A DNA stretch of 64,000 nt from Molossus alvarezi (taxonomy: Eukaryota > Chordata > Mammalia > Chiroptera > Molossidae). Under the pieces are notes generated by a model, which worked only from the letters and a program-made list of their open reading frames with translations, had not been told where the DNA came from and did not search any database. Positions within the stretch are counted from its first letter, which is position 1; each line of letters begins with the position of its first letter. Where the stretch lies: positions 11,182,501 through 11,246,500 of the forward strand of contig CM073886.1 of NCBI GenBank assembly GCA_037176705.1. The letters are read 5' to 3'. The translations under genes and the position numbers were made by a program. Shown piece by piece: positions 9,721 through 22,021 of this stretch.

Positions 9721-12700
9721 GGGTTTGGGGCTTGTTCTTGGGGGACTAACCCGAGCAGGGGCCAGGGCCTACGGAGGCAGAGAGATGCAGGGTTCCTGGG
9801 GTTTCTGCAGACTGGGCAGAAGAAGGGGTTTGAAGTGTGTTGGGAGTTTGGGGTTCCGGTCGCGGACGTAGAGAGGCTGTAGGGCTGGCATCCCTGGGGG
9901 TTCAGGGAGGGTCTGGAACTGGGACTTGGGGTGTGTTCCGTGTTGAGGTTGGAGCCCATTGCTAAGGATCCAGGAAGCTGGGGTGTTGGGGCCCGGGGTT
10001 CATGGAAGTGCAGAGGACTGGGACTCCAGGAGCCGGTCCTGGGATTCTAAGATAGCGGGATGGCTAGCAGCCTGGTAGAAGAGTAGAACTGAACCTGTAA
10101 CCTCAGGCTGCCTTTGGAGAGGCGGTGTAAGGGCACTCCGGTTCTGGATCCTGGGAGAAGGCTGGGATGTCAGTATACTTAGGGAGAACTTGGGAGCTGG
10201 AGGAGGCCTGGGTGTGAGGGAAGAATTATCCCCTTTTCCCTCTCAGAGGGAGGACTTGGGGTTGATCCACTTTTGTCTTTGCAGGTGAAGAGCAGCCTCC
10301 GCCTCATCCCAGATCACCTGCCCCTCCTGAAGCTCTGTCCACCGGGGACTGAGGAAGGTAAGGGAGGGCTTCCGGGAAAAGATGCCCAGCGCTGGCCTCC
10401 CTGCGGAGACTTTGGGGAGTTCACATCCCTGTGGTTAGCTGTTGCCTGAGGCTCCCTGGGGAAGGCCTAGGAGAGGTGACTCCTGCATCCTAGCCAGAAA
10501 AATGCTCCAGTCCTGAAAGGAGCTGAACTGTTAATCAGAGGGCACCAGAGGTGCTGTCAAACCACCCTCTTCCAACTCTAATAATTATGAGTGTGCTAAT
10601 AACAGACTCTGGGCACTATCCCTGGAGATTCTGATTGTGTAATCCTGGGGACAAGGGAAGGGGAGGTGTTGAGAATCTGTAACCTTGTTATATCTGCAAC
10701 AAGTTCTTTGGGAACATTCTGGAGCCAGCAGGGTGTTCTTTGAGTCTTAGCAGGGCTGCCCAGCCTTTGTCTTCCCCCAGTGATGTGTTTTTTGTAACCC
10801 ATCCAAAGGCAGTGACTAGGAATTAAGTTTAATAAGGAAGTGATCCGGTGGGCAAATTCAGACCTTGGATTAAGACTTCTATTCTGCCTGGCCGGTGTGG
10901 TTCACTGGTTGAGAGTCAACCCACGCACCAAGAGGTCACTGGTTCGATTCCCGGTCAGGACACATGCCCAGGTTGTGGGCCCGATCCCCAGTAGGGGCAT
11001 GTAGGAGGCGACCAGTTGATGTTCTCACTCATCTATGTTTCCATCTGTCTTTCCCACTCCCTTCCTCTCTTTCTCTAAAATCAATAAAGAAAAAATATTT
11101 AAAAAAAAGACTTCTGTACCATGAGGGAGTGTGGTAGGGTGATGAGAACTAGCTGGTCTCGGTTTGAATCCCAGCTCTACTCCTTATTAACTGTGACGAT
11201 GGGCAAGTTAATCTCTCAGTGCTGTAATTTCCTCATCAGGAAAATGGGGATAACAGTGGACCTATGTCAAAGGATTTTAGTGCGAATCAATTGGAGAGAA
11301 TATAGAGAGAGCCCTCTCTTGGGCTCCCTATGTAGTTTGGGACTTCCTGACATGTGAAGTGCTATATAAAATGTGCCTCTTTCCTTGCTACTCAAAATGT
11401 AGGCCTAGCTCGAGCCCTGTGGGTGCAGTGGGAAGTGCATCCGCCCCATACTCAAAATGTGGGCCCAGTAATGTTGGCCACCCCCTGGGAGCTTGTCAGA
11501 AATGCAGGATCTCAGGCCACTGGTAGCTGCCATGTTTCGCTAGGACAAGATTTCTTACCCTCAGCACTACTGACATTTGGACTGGATAATTCTGTGCACT
11601 GTAGCATGTTTAGCAGCATCCTGACCTCTTACCCACGAGATACCAGTGTCTTAGCCCAACTCCAACCCCTTTCATTGAGACAACCAGAATATTCTCCAGG
11701 TATTGCCACATGTCCCATGAGAGGCACAGTTGCCTGAGAACCACTGATCTAGGATTTATTATCATTGTTTTGTTTCATGGTATTTATTTTTATGGTTAAT
11801 GATGGTCTTTTATTGGTGGCACACAAATAGAAAAGAGCTTTTATATTCTAGAATAATACCTGGTTTCTGATATTTCACAATGTATACAAACATTGAGTCA
11901 TTATATTGTATAAATAAAATTAATATAATGTTATATATCAGTTATACCTCAATAAAAAAGGAATAAATACCTAGTTTCCTTTTATAAGGAATTAAATGAT
12001 TTAAATAAAGATACTAAACAAATAATGCAGAAATGTGACAAAATGTGATAATGACACTCACATGGATGAAATTTGAGAAACGGGTTTAGAGAGGCTATAC
12101 TAGGTTTTGTTTTGTTTTTTACCTCATTCCCTCCTTGTCCCATGCCCAACTCACATAGTCTTTGTGCCTACCAAGTTGAGTGCAGGAATAAAATGAAAAC
12201 ACTTTTTAAATATCATTCTTTAGCCTGGCTGGTGTGACTCACTGGTTGAGCGTTGACTCGTACATCAAGAGGTCGCTGGTTTGATTCCCAGGCGGTACAT
12301 GCCCAGGTTGTCGGCCCGATCCCCAGTGGGGGGCATAAAGGAGGCAGCCAATTGATGTTCTCTCTCATCAATGTTTCTGTCTTTCTCTCCCTCTCTCTTC
12401 CTCTCTTTCTAAAAATCAATAAAGAAAAAATATTAAAAAAAAAAAAACAAACAAACATGCCCTGGCTGGTTTGGCTCAGTGGTTAGAGCATCGGCCCATG
12501 GACCGGAGAGTCCTGGGTTCGGTTCCTGCTAGGGGCACATACCTCGGTTGTGGTTTGACCCCGGCCCAGGTTGGGGTCATATGAGCGGCAACCACTCGAT
12601 GTGTCTCTCTCACATCAATGTTTCTCTCTCTTCCTCTCTCCCTCCTGCTCTATCTGAAGATAGATGCAAAAATGTCCTCGGGTGAGGATTAAAAAAAAAA

Positions 12701-15700
12701 AAATCATACTTTGCCCTGTCTGGTTTGGCTTAGCAGTTAGAGCTTCGGCCTGCAGACCCAAGGGTCTCGGGTTTGATTCCTGGTCAAGGGCATGTACTTG
12801 GGTTGCAAGTTCCATCCCTAGCCCTGGTCAGGGTCACGCGGGAGGCAACTAATCAATGTGTTTCTCACATGTTGATGTTTCTCTCTCTGTCACCCTCCTT
12901 CCCTTCCATTCTCTAAAAAATCAATGGAAAAATATTCTTGGGTGAGGATTAACAACCAAAAAAGTCATACCTTGACATCTGTTTTAATGTACATTTTATA
13001 ATATACATGATATTACATGTGCAGTAGTACATAATACTAATAGTATTATGATTTATTTTTTAAAAAATGTTTTTATTGATTTTTTAGAGAGTGTAGAAAG
13101 GAGAGAGAGATAGAAACATTGATGTGAGAGAGATACATCGACTGGCTACTTCCTGCACGCCCCCTACCAGGGATCAAGCCCTTAATCCAGGCATGTGCCC
13201 TGACTGGGGGTCGAACCTGGACGTCTTAGTCCATGGGACGATGCTCAATCCACTGAGCCACACCGATCAGACTATTATTATTTTAATTTAAAAAATTTAA
13301 ATATTGACATTATTGCAGGAGTCCCTTTCTTCTCCCTTTGCCCACCTCCACCCTCCCCTACCTACCCCTTCCTTGGCCTTTATCAAATTATTGGTTGTGT
13401 CCAATGGACTAATAGTATTATAATCTTATTACTAAGTTGTATAATAGTAGTGCTAAGTATATATTTTTTGGGTTGGTGAGGACACTGTGTTAGTTGGAGT
13501 GGACCCACTTGTCAAACTGTCTTATGCCTCGTATTTCATGCACGGGGCTTGGACACACTCCTGCTTTAATCTTTCAGACTCCAGCTCATGCTTTTCTGAG
13601 TTAGGCGTTTCCTTTTTGACTCGCGCCCCTTGAGCACTTCCCCAGTATTGTGATGTGGTCCTGGTGTCTGGGTCCCCCACAGTCTCCTCCCTTCTGAGGA
13701 CCTTCTGAAGCCTGTGACTTGGGTCTCCTCTCCTTGGCCTCCTTTTGCCCTCTCTTGGTTAACTCTTTACACTTTCTCCTCTGTCCCCAGAGGGGGATAT
13801 GGCAGATTCTAGCAGTCCCCATGCTGAGGATCTCCCAGTTCCAGATTCTCCCTGGAAGAAGAACCTGAGGAGTAAGGCTGAAGAAGAAAAAGAGAAAAAG
13901 ACGGTGTCTCTGTGAGTGAGACTGGGCACTGAAGCCCTAGGAGCAGAAAAGAATTGGAGGGGTAGGCTGAGGCAGGCAGGAGCCTTGGTTCGCTCCTGAA
14001 GGAGTAAGGAAAAGGGATGGAAGGAGTCTTGAGGCTCAGGTGAGGAATGAAGCTCTTGGGGGAAGAGATGGTCCGCACAGGAGGATGACAGTGGACCCTT
14101 CAGGAAGGCCCATGGGAGTGGAGTGTTTCTTCTTCGTGTCTGAGATGTAGTAATGCAGGGGTGACGGGTGTGGCTCTGAAGACCGCCCTTGTGGTTCAGA
14201 TCCAACGAGCTGCCTCTTAGCTATCCTCTGCTGCTCTCTCTTCTGTAAAATAGATACTAGTGGTACCTGTGTCAGAATTTTTGAGTAGATTAAGAGTTAG
14301 CACTTGGGCCCTGGCCAGTTTGGCTCAGTGGTTAGAGTGTAGGCCCGCGGACTGAGGGGTCTTGGGTTCGATTTCTGGACAAGGGCAGATACCTGGATTG
14401 TGAGTTCAATCCCCAGCCCTGGTTGGGGTCGTGCGGGAGGCAACCAATCGATGTCTCTCTCTTACATTGATGTTTCTCCCTCCCTTCCTTCCACTCTAAA
14501 AATGAATGGAAAAATATCCTCAGGTGAGGATGAGCCAAAAAAAAAAAAGTTATCACTTGGTATATGGTAAGTGCTCAATATCAGCAGACATTTACCTGCG
14601 AAGTGATTTACCTTAACAATTAGGCATTTTCACCCTGGCCGGTTTGGCTCAGCAGTTAGAGCGTCGGCCTGCAGTCCAGAGAGACCCGGGTTTGGTTCCC
14701 ACTAGGGGCATGTACCTTGGTTGCAGTTTGTCCCTGGCCCTGGTTGGGTTGTGCAGGTGGCAACCACTTGATGTGTCCCTTTCACATCGATGTTTCTCTC
14801 TCTCTTTCTCTTTCTCTCTCTCTCTCTTCCTCTTACTCTATCTGAACAAAAAAATAAAAAAAATGTCCTCGGGTGAGGATAAAAAAAAAAAAAGAATTAG
14901 GCATTTTTACTCTGGCCGGTGTGGCTCAGTTGGTTGGAGCATTGTCCTGTATACTGAAAAGTTGCGGGTTCGATTCCCAGTCGGGTCACATAACCTAGGT
15001 TGCAGGGTCAGTCCCCGGTTGGGGTGAGTATAGGAGGCAACAAATGGATGTTTCTCTCTCTCCCTGTCTCTTCCCCTCTCCCTCTCTCTCCCTCCATTTC
15101 TTCCTCTCTAAAATCAATCAACATATTCTCAGGTGAGGATTTTTTAAAAAAGAGGCATTTTCTTCCCTATAAAAATGATACTCAGGTCTTCCTGTCCTTT
15201 CCTCTCTTATAATATTACTGAAAGGTGTTTCCTCTGGATTCTCCAACTCCCCCTCTGTTCCTGGGGTCCATAGCCCATGAGGAAAGGAATGGGACTGGGG
15301 TTTCTCCTCTTCTTTCATCTTGCCTTTCTCTTCTCTCTGCAGGGCTCAGGACACCTCTCCTTTGCCCCCACCTCTGCCAAGGACCAAAAGCAGAAAACAT
15401 ACTCGGGCACTCCAGAAGTTAAGGTGCCAGGGGCAGAAGGCTCGGGCTGGGGTGGAGGGTCAGTATGGACACCTCCCCACCCCACCCCAACTGACCCCAA
15501 GTCCTCTTTCCACCCCAGGGAGGTAAACAAGCGCCTCCAGGATCTTCGTTCCTGCCTGAGTCCCAAGCAGTGCCAGGGCCAGGACCACCTGAGCCAAGAT
15601 GATGAGGTGGTCCTCTTGGAAGGGCCTGTTCTCCCAAGGAGTCCTCGACTCTTCCAGCTCAAAGTCCGGTGTCGTGCTGACCTTGTCAGATTGCCCGTCA

Positions 15701-16029
15701 CAATGGTAAGTGCCTGAAAGGCCCGAGGGAGAAAGGTCCTGGGGCTGCCTGTGGAGAGACTGTGGTGTTGGGGGCAGAAGGAACTGTGTCTTACTTTGCC
15801 CATCCTGCTCCTTGGATCTGCTCAGCGCTCTTTCAGGCCTTCATGCCATTCAGGAAGCTTCATTTGGTAGTCCCCTCCCCAGGATATGTCGCCCCCCTCT
15901 TTCCTTCCCTCAGACTCTGTGCTTTTCTCTTAATGTTCTTACTGCAGTAGACACACAGAGGTCTGTCATTGTGCGCTCCCGAGGACATTTTTTTGTTTTT
16001 TGTTTCAGATAGAGTGGGAGGGAGAGAGA

Positions 16030-16067
<38 letters not shown>

Positions 16068-18645
16068 TCGATGTGAAAGGGACACATCGAGTGGTCGCCA
16101 CTCGCACGACCCAACCAGGGCCAGGGACAAACTGCAACCGAGGTACAGGCCCTTAGCGGGAACCGAACCCGGGTCTCCCTGGACCGCAGGCCAACACTCT
16201 AACCGCTGAGCCAAACGAGCCAGGGCTGTAGAGTGCTTGTAAAACATAGGAGTTTGTTGCCAGCCTTTGCATTGGGTGATTTCATACAAAGGTCCAGATG
16301 TCTGGTTTCTCTTAAACAGGAAGACACCTAGGCACACTGGCTGTATTCCCACATGGTACCAGTTAGTTGGAACTGCGGAACAGCTGGCCTGCTTATTTAT
16401 TTTTTCTTGATTTTTATTATTTTATTATTATTATTTAAAAAAATTTTTTTCTTTATTGATTTTAGAGAGGGAGGAAGGGAGAGGGAGAGAGAAACATCAG
16501 TGAGAGAGAACATCAATCAGCTGCCTCCTACACGCACCCTAATGGGGATTGATTCTGAAAACCAGGGCCGGACCCGGAATCAAACTGACAGCCTTTTGGT
16601 GCATGGGACAATGCCCAATCAACTGAGCCACCCAGCCAGGGCACGGCTGGCCTGTTAGATGGAGCAGGTGAGCTCCACTTCGCTGCGATCCTCACCACTC
16701 CCTTTTTCCTCATCATCCATGGTTGCTTCATTTCTTTGTGTTATTTGTCTGAAGCCCTTGTTGACCCAGTTTTATTCTGTATTTTCCCAGGTAAATATGA
16801 TGAAACTCACAGCTGAGGAGCTTAGCAAGTAGCAAAGGCCATAAACTTGTGTGTTGGGGGGGTGAGATGGGGCACTTCAAGGCAGGAAGGCCTCCTTTGC
16901 TTATCTCCCTCCCCAGTCGGAGCCCCTACAGAGTGTGGTGGACCACATGGCCACCCATCTCGGGGTGTCCCCAAGCAGGATCCTTTTGCTCTTTGGAGAG
17001 ACAGAGCTGTCCCCTACCGCCACCCCCAGGACCCTAAAACTTGGAGTGGCTGACATCATTGGTGAGAGGAAGGGAGGTGGGACCTTGAGGAGGCTTTTGC
17101 CACAGGGAGGGGATAAGAGGAGAGGTCCCAGCGGGGCCCTGCTTCCAGCCCCTGCTTAGGCCTGGCATCCTGATCCCGCCTCCCACAGACTGTGTGGTGC
17201 TAGCAAGTTCTCCAGAGGCCGCAGAGACATCCCAGCTGCTCCAGCTGCGGGTGCAGGGGAAGGAGAAACACCAGACGCTGGAAGTCTCGCTGTCTCGAGT
17301 AAGTGGAAGAGATGGCTCTCCATGCCCCTTCACCCTTTCCTCTGCCACCTCTCTTGTCAGTTAACTGAGGGCAGACTCCTGGTCCTGATCTGTTGGAGAC
17401 ACTGCCCTCCCTGGTCTCGGGTTCCTGCCCATCCTAGACAGTGGGAAAAGCCCATCATTCAACTTCCCTCCCTCTTGCTGGGAACCTCTGCTCTAGTCTC
17501 CTATCTCTTCCTTCCAGTTAACATGGAAAGGACCCTTGGACAGTAACCACTAAAATCCATCACAATAATAATTAAAAGCCACACTTGTAAGTGACATTGA
17601 GGGTATTTAATTTCACACCAATCTTATATGGGAAAGCACTGTTACCCTCATTTAACAAATGAGGAAACTGAGGTCTGGAGAGGTGAGTGACTTGCTGTGT
17701 CAGTGTCTCACGGCTGCTATAATGAAGTACCACAAACAAGGAGGCATACAACCACAGAAATGTATTCTGTCACAGTTCTGGAGGTTAGAAATCTGAAATT
17801 AAGGCACCAGCAGGGTCATGCTCCCTCTGAGACTGCATAGAATCCTCCCTGGCCTCTTCCAGCTTCTGGTGGTGGCCGTCGATCCTTGGCTGGCAGCTGC
17901 GTCACTCCAGTCTACCTCTGTTGTCACATGTTATTCTCCCTGTGTGTTTCTGACTTCTTTTCTTACAAGGACACCAGTCATGTGCATTGGTGCCCACCCT
18001 AATCCAGTATGAACTCATCTTAACGTCATTACATCTGTGAAGGCCCTACTTCCAAGTAAGGTCACATTCACATTTACCAGTGCTTAGGACCACAGAGTAT
18101 CTCTTTGGAGGGGACACAGTTCAAACTTGAACACTTACCTAAGATCACACAATCAGTTCAGTGGGAGAGACTGGCCTCCAGCTCGGATCATTCTCACTCA
18201 GGAGTCTGGGCTCTCTTTGTCCCTGCCATATATGCCTCCATTGATAGGTGAGGGGCCTGCGACTGGAGAACCTGCCTGACCCATCGCTTCCATCCTAAGC
18301 TTGGGGCTCTGGCCCTGGTTCCCCAGAGAGGAACCAACTATACTGGCTTCTTTGTCCACTCTTTCCCCTCCACGGCCACCAACTTTACTTGTCCCTTGTC
18401 CTCCCTGTTCCAGGTCCTCTGCCTGTCCCCATAAATTCTTCCCAGCTCCTCTTTTTATTTACATCATTTTTTTCCTGTCTCTCCAGGATTCTCCTCTCAA
18501 GACCCTCATGTCCCACTACGAGGAGGCCATGGGACTCTCTGGCCACAACCTCTCCTTCTTCTTTGATGGGACCAAGCTTTCAGGCAAGGAGCTGCCAGAT
18601 GATCTGGGCATGGAATCTGGGGACCTTATTGAGGTCTGGAGCTGA
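9270..18645 (+). CDS. NFATC2IP: NFATC2-interacting protein (NIP45), 8 coding exons
   Basis: Coding exons: 9270-9659, 10285-10357, 13791-13911, 15343-15423, 15519-15705, 16917-17061, 17189-17298, 18487-18645. They join in phase to 421 aa plus stop (human about 419 aa). The ATG at 9270 opens the family N-terminus MAEPVRKRGRRS; the in-frame TTG 18 bases upstream is ignored. Order: Arg/Gly-rich basic N-terminus, acidic Ser/Asp stretch in exon 1 (about residues 90-105, possible CK2-type sites), a charged linker, SUMO-like domain 1 (about 265-342) and SUMO-like domain 2 (about 350-421), ending in a typical SLD tail. Family knowledge: a nuclear RENi (Rad60-Esc2-Nip45) protein that binds the SUMO E2 UBC9 and potentiates NFAT-driven cytokine transcription. 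The SLDs lack a processed C-terminal di-Gly, so they are not conjugated. The exon 1 donor (gtgtcg) is weak but the phase fits. The middle exons diverge most from human. Introns hold many Ves SINEs. Confidence 0.95.
10886..11110 (+). mobile_element. Ves-type SINE, NFATC2IP intron 2
   Basis: Full-length, tail aaaatcaataaagaaaaaat. Flanks 'aagacttct' at about 10872 and 11108 form a target duplication. Confidence 0.9.
11112..11375 (+). mobile_element. MIR SINE, NFATC2IP intron 2
   Basis: MIR core order: gtttgaatcccagctctac, then gggcaagttaatctctc, then aaaatggggataacag. Confidence 0.7.
11380..11752. mobile_element. hAT-Charlie-type nonautonomous fossils (MER5/MER20 class)
   Basis: Two adjoining segments: one with ccctgggagcttgtcagaaa (about 11485) and one with catgtttagcagcatcctga (about 11606) ending tgagaaccactg (about 11734). 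Both resemble common mammalian hAT MITEs; the exact family was not resolved. Confidence 0.5.
11850..11970 (+). mobile_element. L1 3' tail fragment
   Basis: AT-rich DNA with aatataatgttatatatcag and cctcaataaaaaagg, typical of old L1 3' UTR ends. Confidence 0.55.
12222..12447 (+). mobile_element. Ves-type SINE
   Basis: Forward, tail aaaaatcaataaagaaaaaa, in NFATC2IP intron 2. Confidence 0.9.
12459..12703 (+). mobile_element. Ves SINE
   Basis: Forward, complete, with gtcctcgggtgaggatt tail; second of three copies in a row. Confidence 0.92.
12713..12955 (+). mobile_element. Ves SINE
   Basis: Forward. Flanks tcatactttg / tcataccttg at about 12704 and 12965 suggest a target duplication. Confidence 0.92.
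13058..13420 (-). mobile_element. Ves-type SINE plus adjacent L1 3' tail
   Basis: Reverse Ves at 13058-13273. The following 13280-13420 resembles the pyrimidine-rich reverse 3' end of bat L1/HAL1. Confidence 0.7.
14309..14548 (+). mobile_element. Ves SINE, NFATC2IP intron 3
   Basis: Forward. Flanks ttagcacttgg / ttatcacttgg form a target duplication. Confidence 0.92.
14633..14894 (+). mobile_element. Ves SINE, NFATC2IP intron 3
   Basis: Forward. aattaggcattttc / aattaggcattttt flank it as a target duplication of about 13 bp. Confidence 0.93.
14913..15150 (+). mobile_element. Ves-type SINE, NFATC2IP intron 3
   Basis: Forward. The tail combines aaaatcaatcaacatat with tctcaggtgaggatt, so it joins features of both tail types. 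Confidence 0.88.
15978..16227 (-). mobile_element. Ves SINE, NFATC2IP intron 5
   Basis: Reverse copy with a (GA)n tract of about 36 bases. Confidence 0.92.
16436..16643 (-). mobile_element. Ves-type SINE, NFATC2IP intron 5
   Basis: Reverse copy, tail ctttattgattttagagagg, head ending at about 16643. Confidence 0.88.
17635..18240 (-). mobile_element. MIR SINE split by an MLT1 LTR, NFATC2IP intron 7
   Basis: The MIR core aaatgaggaaactgaggtct (about 17660) resumes after the LTR with cctaagatcacacaatcag (about 18138). Confidence 0.65.
17697..18135 (+). mobile_element. MLT1-like LTR (ERVL-MaLR)
   Basis: Ordered MLT1 words: ggctgctataatgaagtacc, cacagttctggaggttagaa, cttccagcttctggtggtgg and cttaacgtcattacatctg. 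Nested in the MIR. Confidence 0.7.
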
Positions 18646-19400
18646 AACCCCACACCCTGTGTGGAGGCCCAGCTGGACTTGGGGAGAAGGGTTGTCTCCT
18701 TTGGCCCAACAAAGACTAGCTAAAGCTGAGGTAGAATTATCTTTAAGCTGAAGCAAAATCAAAGCATGGTATTTGACCCTTCTCTGTTGACTTTTCAAAT
18801 TGTTAGTGACCTGATTAGTTGTGTGGTCCTCATTGATGCCCTGGGTGGACTATGGCTTCATTCCCATGGTGTGCTGTTTTGTAATCCACGGGATACCCCT
18901 CAACATCTCCACCCTCTTACTTCCACCATCCCACTTTCCTTCACCAAAATGTCTGTTTTATGAAACTGTTCATGTTTGAAGAGGGAACTGAAATAAACGA
19001 TGGTAGAGAATGGGATTCCAGGTCTGGGATTTACGCCACATCTAGGACATCAGTGGCCTTAGAGTCGTTTGGGGAGAGGTAGTGAGGTTTGCTTGAGGCA
19101 CATACACGGGTGTGATTCCTTGGCTTGCAGGGAAATAAATGACCAGGCTCGTGCATGCAGGAGCTTCAGCATAGGCAGGCAGTGGGCTCCTCTTTTGAGG
19201 GATATCAAAGGTTCTCAGCCTTGGGTGTCTGACTCACTCCAGGACCCCGTCCTGATGCACACACATTATTTAGGGCACAGGGAGCCTTTTGTTTTGGATC
19301 TCAGATCCTAGTCCATGCAAGGCCCTGGTTTTATGGCTTTTCTCTCCTTCACACCTTCCTCTCCCATAAGCATCCACTCTAGGGTGTTGATTCCATGTCT
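18646..19400 (+). other. NFATC2IP 3' UTR and downstream unassigned DNA
   Basis: The 3' UTR runs to about 19015; beyond it no gene or clear repeat is seen. Confidence 0.5.
18992..18997 (+). promoter_or_regulatory. NFATC2IP polyadenylation signal
   Basis: AATAAA about 350 bases after the stop codon and before the L1-like fossil. It is the first canonical signal downstream, giving a 3' UTR of roughly 0.37 kb. Confidence 0.7.
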
Positions 19401-20160
19401 TTGAATATGAATGTACCCTTGTAAAACGCAGTGCTGTGCGTGGGAATAGCCTTATGTATGGGGTGCTCCAGATCTGTGCAGCTTCTTTTCTCACTCAACA
19501 TGTGTTGCTTGTTTTATATCGGCTTTGCTGCTTTGAACTGCTCTGTGGCATTCCACAGTGGGCATCAGCTGATAGACCCTGCGTGACTCCAACTCTAGGT
19601 ACCTACACCCCCTCGGCATGTAGACAAGGCCATGATGAACATTCTGTTATGTGTCCCCTTCCATGCCTGTGTGGAAAGTTCTCCGGCATAAGTTCCCAGG
19701 ATGGGATTATGGGTCAGACAGGTTAACTTCTCTATGGTTCAACCAAATTTTTCTTTAGATGGTCACTGACCCTCCAACTGGAAGCTTCCCATTCGCCTCA
19801 TCCTCGCTAGCACTTTTCTTGCCCAGCTTTCTATTTTTTGCCAGGCTGATGGGTGTAAAGTGGCAGTGTATTAATGTACATTCATCTCAGCCCCAGGAAT
19901 TTGGGAGGTTTCTTCATGTACCTGTCAGCCTTTCTGATTTCCTTTTCTGTAAACTATTCATTTCTCTGCTCTTTTTCTCATGGGGGCCTCCTGTGTCTTT
20001 GTTCTCAAGAGTTGCTTGTATATTCCTGGGCAGTTGCAAATAACTCTCAGAGTGGCACTTGAGTGCCCTTACTGGACAGAAATTTTTAATTTTAATATAA
20101 GTGAGTTAACTATTTTGTCATATCATTTATTGCTTTTTTATTTCTTATTTAAAAGTAGTT
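19400..20160 (-). mobile_element. Old L1-type 3' region fossil
   Basis: Words such as catgatgaacattctgttat, gggattatgggtcagacagg and cctcatcctcgctagcactt follow the order of antisense old L1 sequence. Confidence 0.5.
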
Positions 20161-21214
20161 AAAGTATTTTACATTTTCTTTTGTTAGCTTAATAGCTTTC
20201 TCTTTCACATTAGGCGACTAAGTAGGGCTGAAGTCCATGCTGGTGTTGGCAGTGGCTGGCGCCAGGTCTGCATGGCCAAACATTTGTTCTCATTGGTTGA
20301 TGCTAGGCTGTACTGGCTGCTATATACTGAGTGTTGCTGTAGACTATTTGCAATTCACTTTTGTATATGAAGTTCAAGTCTTATTTTCTCCATATAATGA
20401 GCCAGTTTTCTCAGTGCTGTGTACTAATAAAGCCATTAATTTTCCACTATATGTGGGATAATTTTGGCAAGAGTGTATCACATTCTTAATATCATTTTGT
20501 TGGAATGTAGCATTTCTTTGGCCTTATATTGTAGGAAAGAAACCTTTATAACATTGAAATTATACATAATATGGTATAGCTCTCACTTTTTCAGATCTTT
20601 TGTCTGTTAATGAGTTTGAACACATTAAAGTGATATATTTAGTCTCAGCAGAATAAATGGGAATACATTCAGCTTGTTTGTCCTTGAGAATTTCTGTCTT
20701 TGTGGCCCTCATGGGACCCCCACTCTACAGTCTCTGTGACTAGGGCCATTAGTTGTCCCCTCACATCCATTCTTCCTCCTTCCAGGGTAACAGAACCTCT
20801 GGTTTTTAGCAAAGCACAGAAACTTCAGAATGAAGACAGTACTTCCCAGCCCTTGTTGCAGCTGGGTGCGGCCAAGTGCTGGTTCAGGCTCATGGGGCAC
20901 AAGGGGAGGAGGGCTGCAATTTCCAGGATGCCACCATAAGTGGGCATGCATGCCACTCCTTCACTTCTTCCTGGAAGTGGAACTTGACTGATGAGGTGAC
21001 CTTGGATGGAAGCCACACATGGAAGGTCAAGGAGAGAAGGAACTTGAGTCTCAGCCTCCATGCAGCATTTTACCAGCCCCGTGCCACTGACCTCTGGGCT
21101 TTCGAGGGAAAGGGGGACTTCTGTCTTGTTTAAATCACGGCTATTTGAGGATTTCTGTCCCTTGTAACCAAACCCAGTTGTAGTGCCCGGATGTTGCTAT
21201 TGCAAGAAATATTG
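20160..21214. other. Intergenic, possible ancient repeats
   Basis: 20640-21180 has the look of a decayed LTR or hAT element (ending cttgtttaaatcacggctat) but I could not assign a family. No gene. Confidence 0.35.
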
Positions 21215-21576
21215 TAGTGCTCCTCTTTGGGAACACAGGTTAGTGCTCCTCTTTGGGGACACAGGTTAGTGTTCCTCTTTGGGAACACAGGTTAGTGCTC
21301 CTCTTTGGGGACACAGGTTAGTGTTCCTCTTTGGGAACACAGGTTAGTGCTCCTCTTTGGGGACACAGGTTAGTGCTCCTCTTTGGGAACACAGGTTAGT
21401 GCTCCTCTTTGGGAACACAGGTTAGTGCTCCTTTGGGAACACAGGTTAGTGCTCCTCTTTGGGGACACAGGTTAGTGTTCCTCTTTGGGAACACAGGTTA
21501 GTGCTCCTCTTTGGGGACACAGGTTAGTGCTCCTCTTTGGGAACACAGGTTAGTGCTCCTCTTTGGGAACACAGGT
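21215..21576 (+). repeat. 26-bp minisatellite, 14 units, with higher-order pattern
   Basis: Fourteen tandem units of tagtgctcctctttgggaac acaggt; one unit is 24 bp. Three variants alternate: A (gctc, gggaac), B (gctc, ggggac) and C (gttc, gggaac). The order is A B C B C B A A A' B C B A A. There are no spacers, so it is not CRISPR-like. Confidence 0.95.
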
Positions 21577-22021
21577 GAGATTTTTTTCAGGTTAATACCC
21601 ATGAGTGGAATCACTGTCACAGAATGTGCACCTGCCCAGTTTCTCTGGAGTGTCGCCAGATTCCTGACCAAAGTGGCTGGACCTCTTAAGTCCACTAGCA
21701 AGTGCTAGAAGGTTCCAGTTTCCTCTTATCTTCCCCAACACTTAATCTGGAGAGGATATGGGAAAGGATTGTAAAAGGATTTGCATTTCTTCTATGATGA
21801 GAGAGATTATTCATCCTTTTGATCAAAGAGATTGGTCACTTGTCAGGTGATCTTTCTAAAACCCTTCTGCTTAGAAACCTTCAAAACCATAGTGAGCTCT
21901 TACTCGGTACCACATACCAAGCTTGGCATTTTCAATCTCATTCATCCTCAGAGCGATCCTAAGGTAAGTTTGTTATCACAGATGTCCTCTTTATCTGCAG
22001 TTTCACCTCTGCGGTTTTTTT

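Noticed and set aside
21215..21576. CRISPR-like array
   Set aside because: The units are contiguous with no spacers, and the genome is mammalian; it is a minisatellite.
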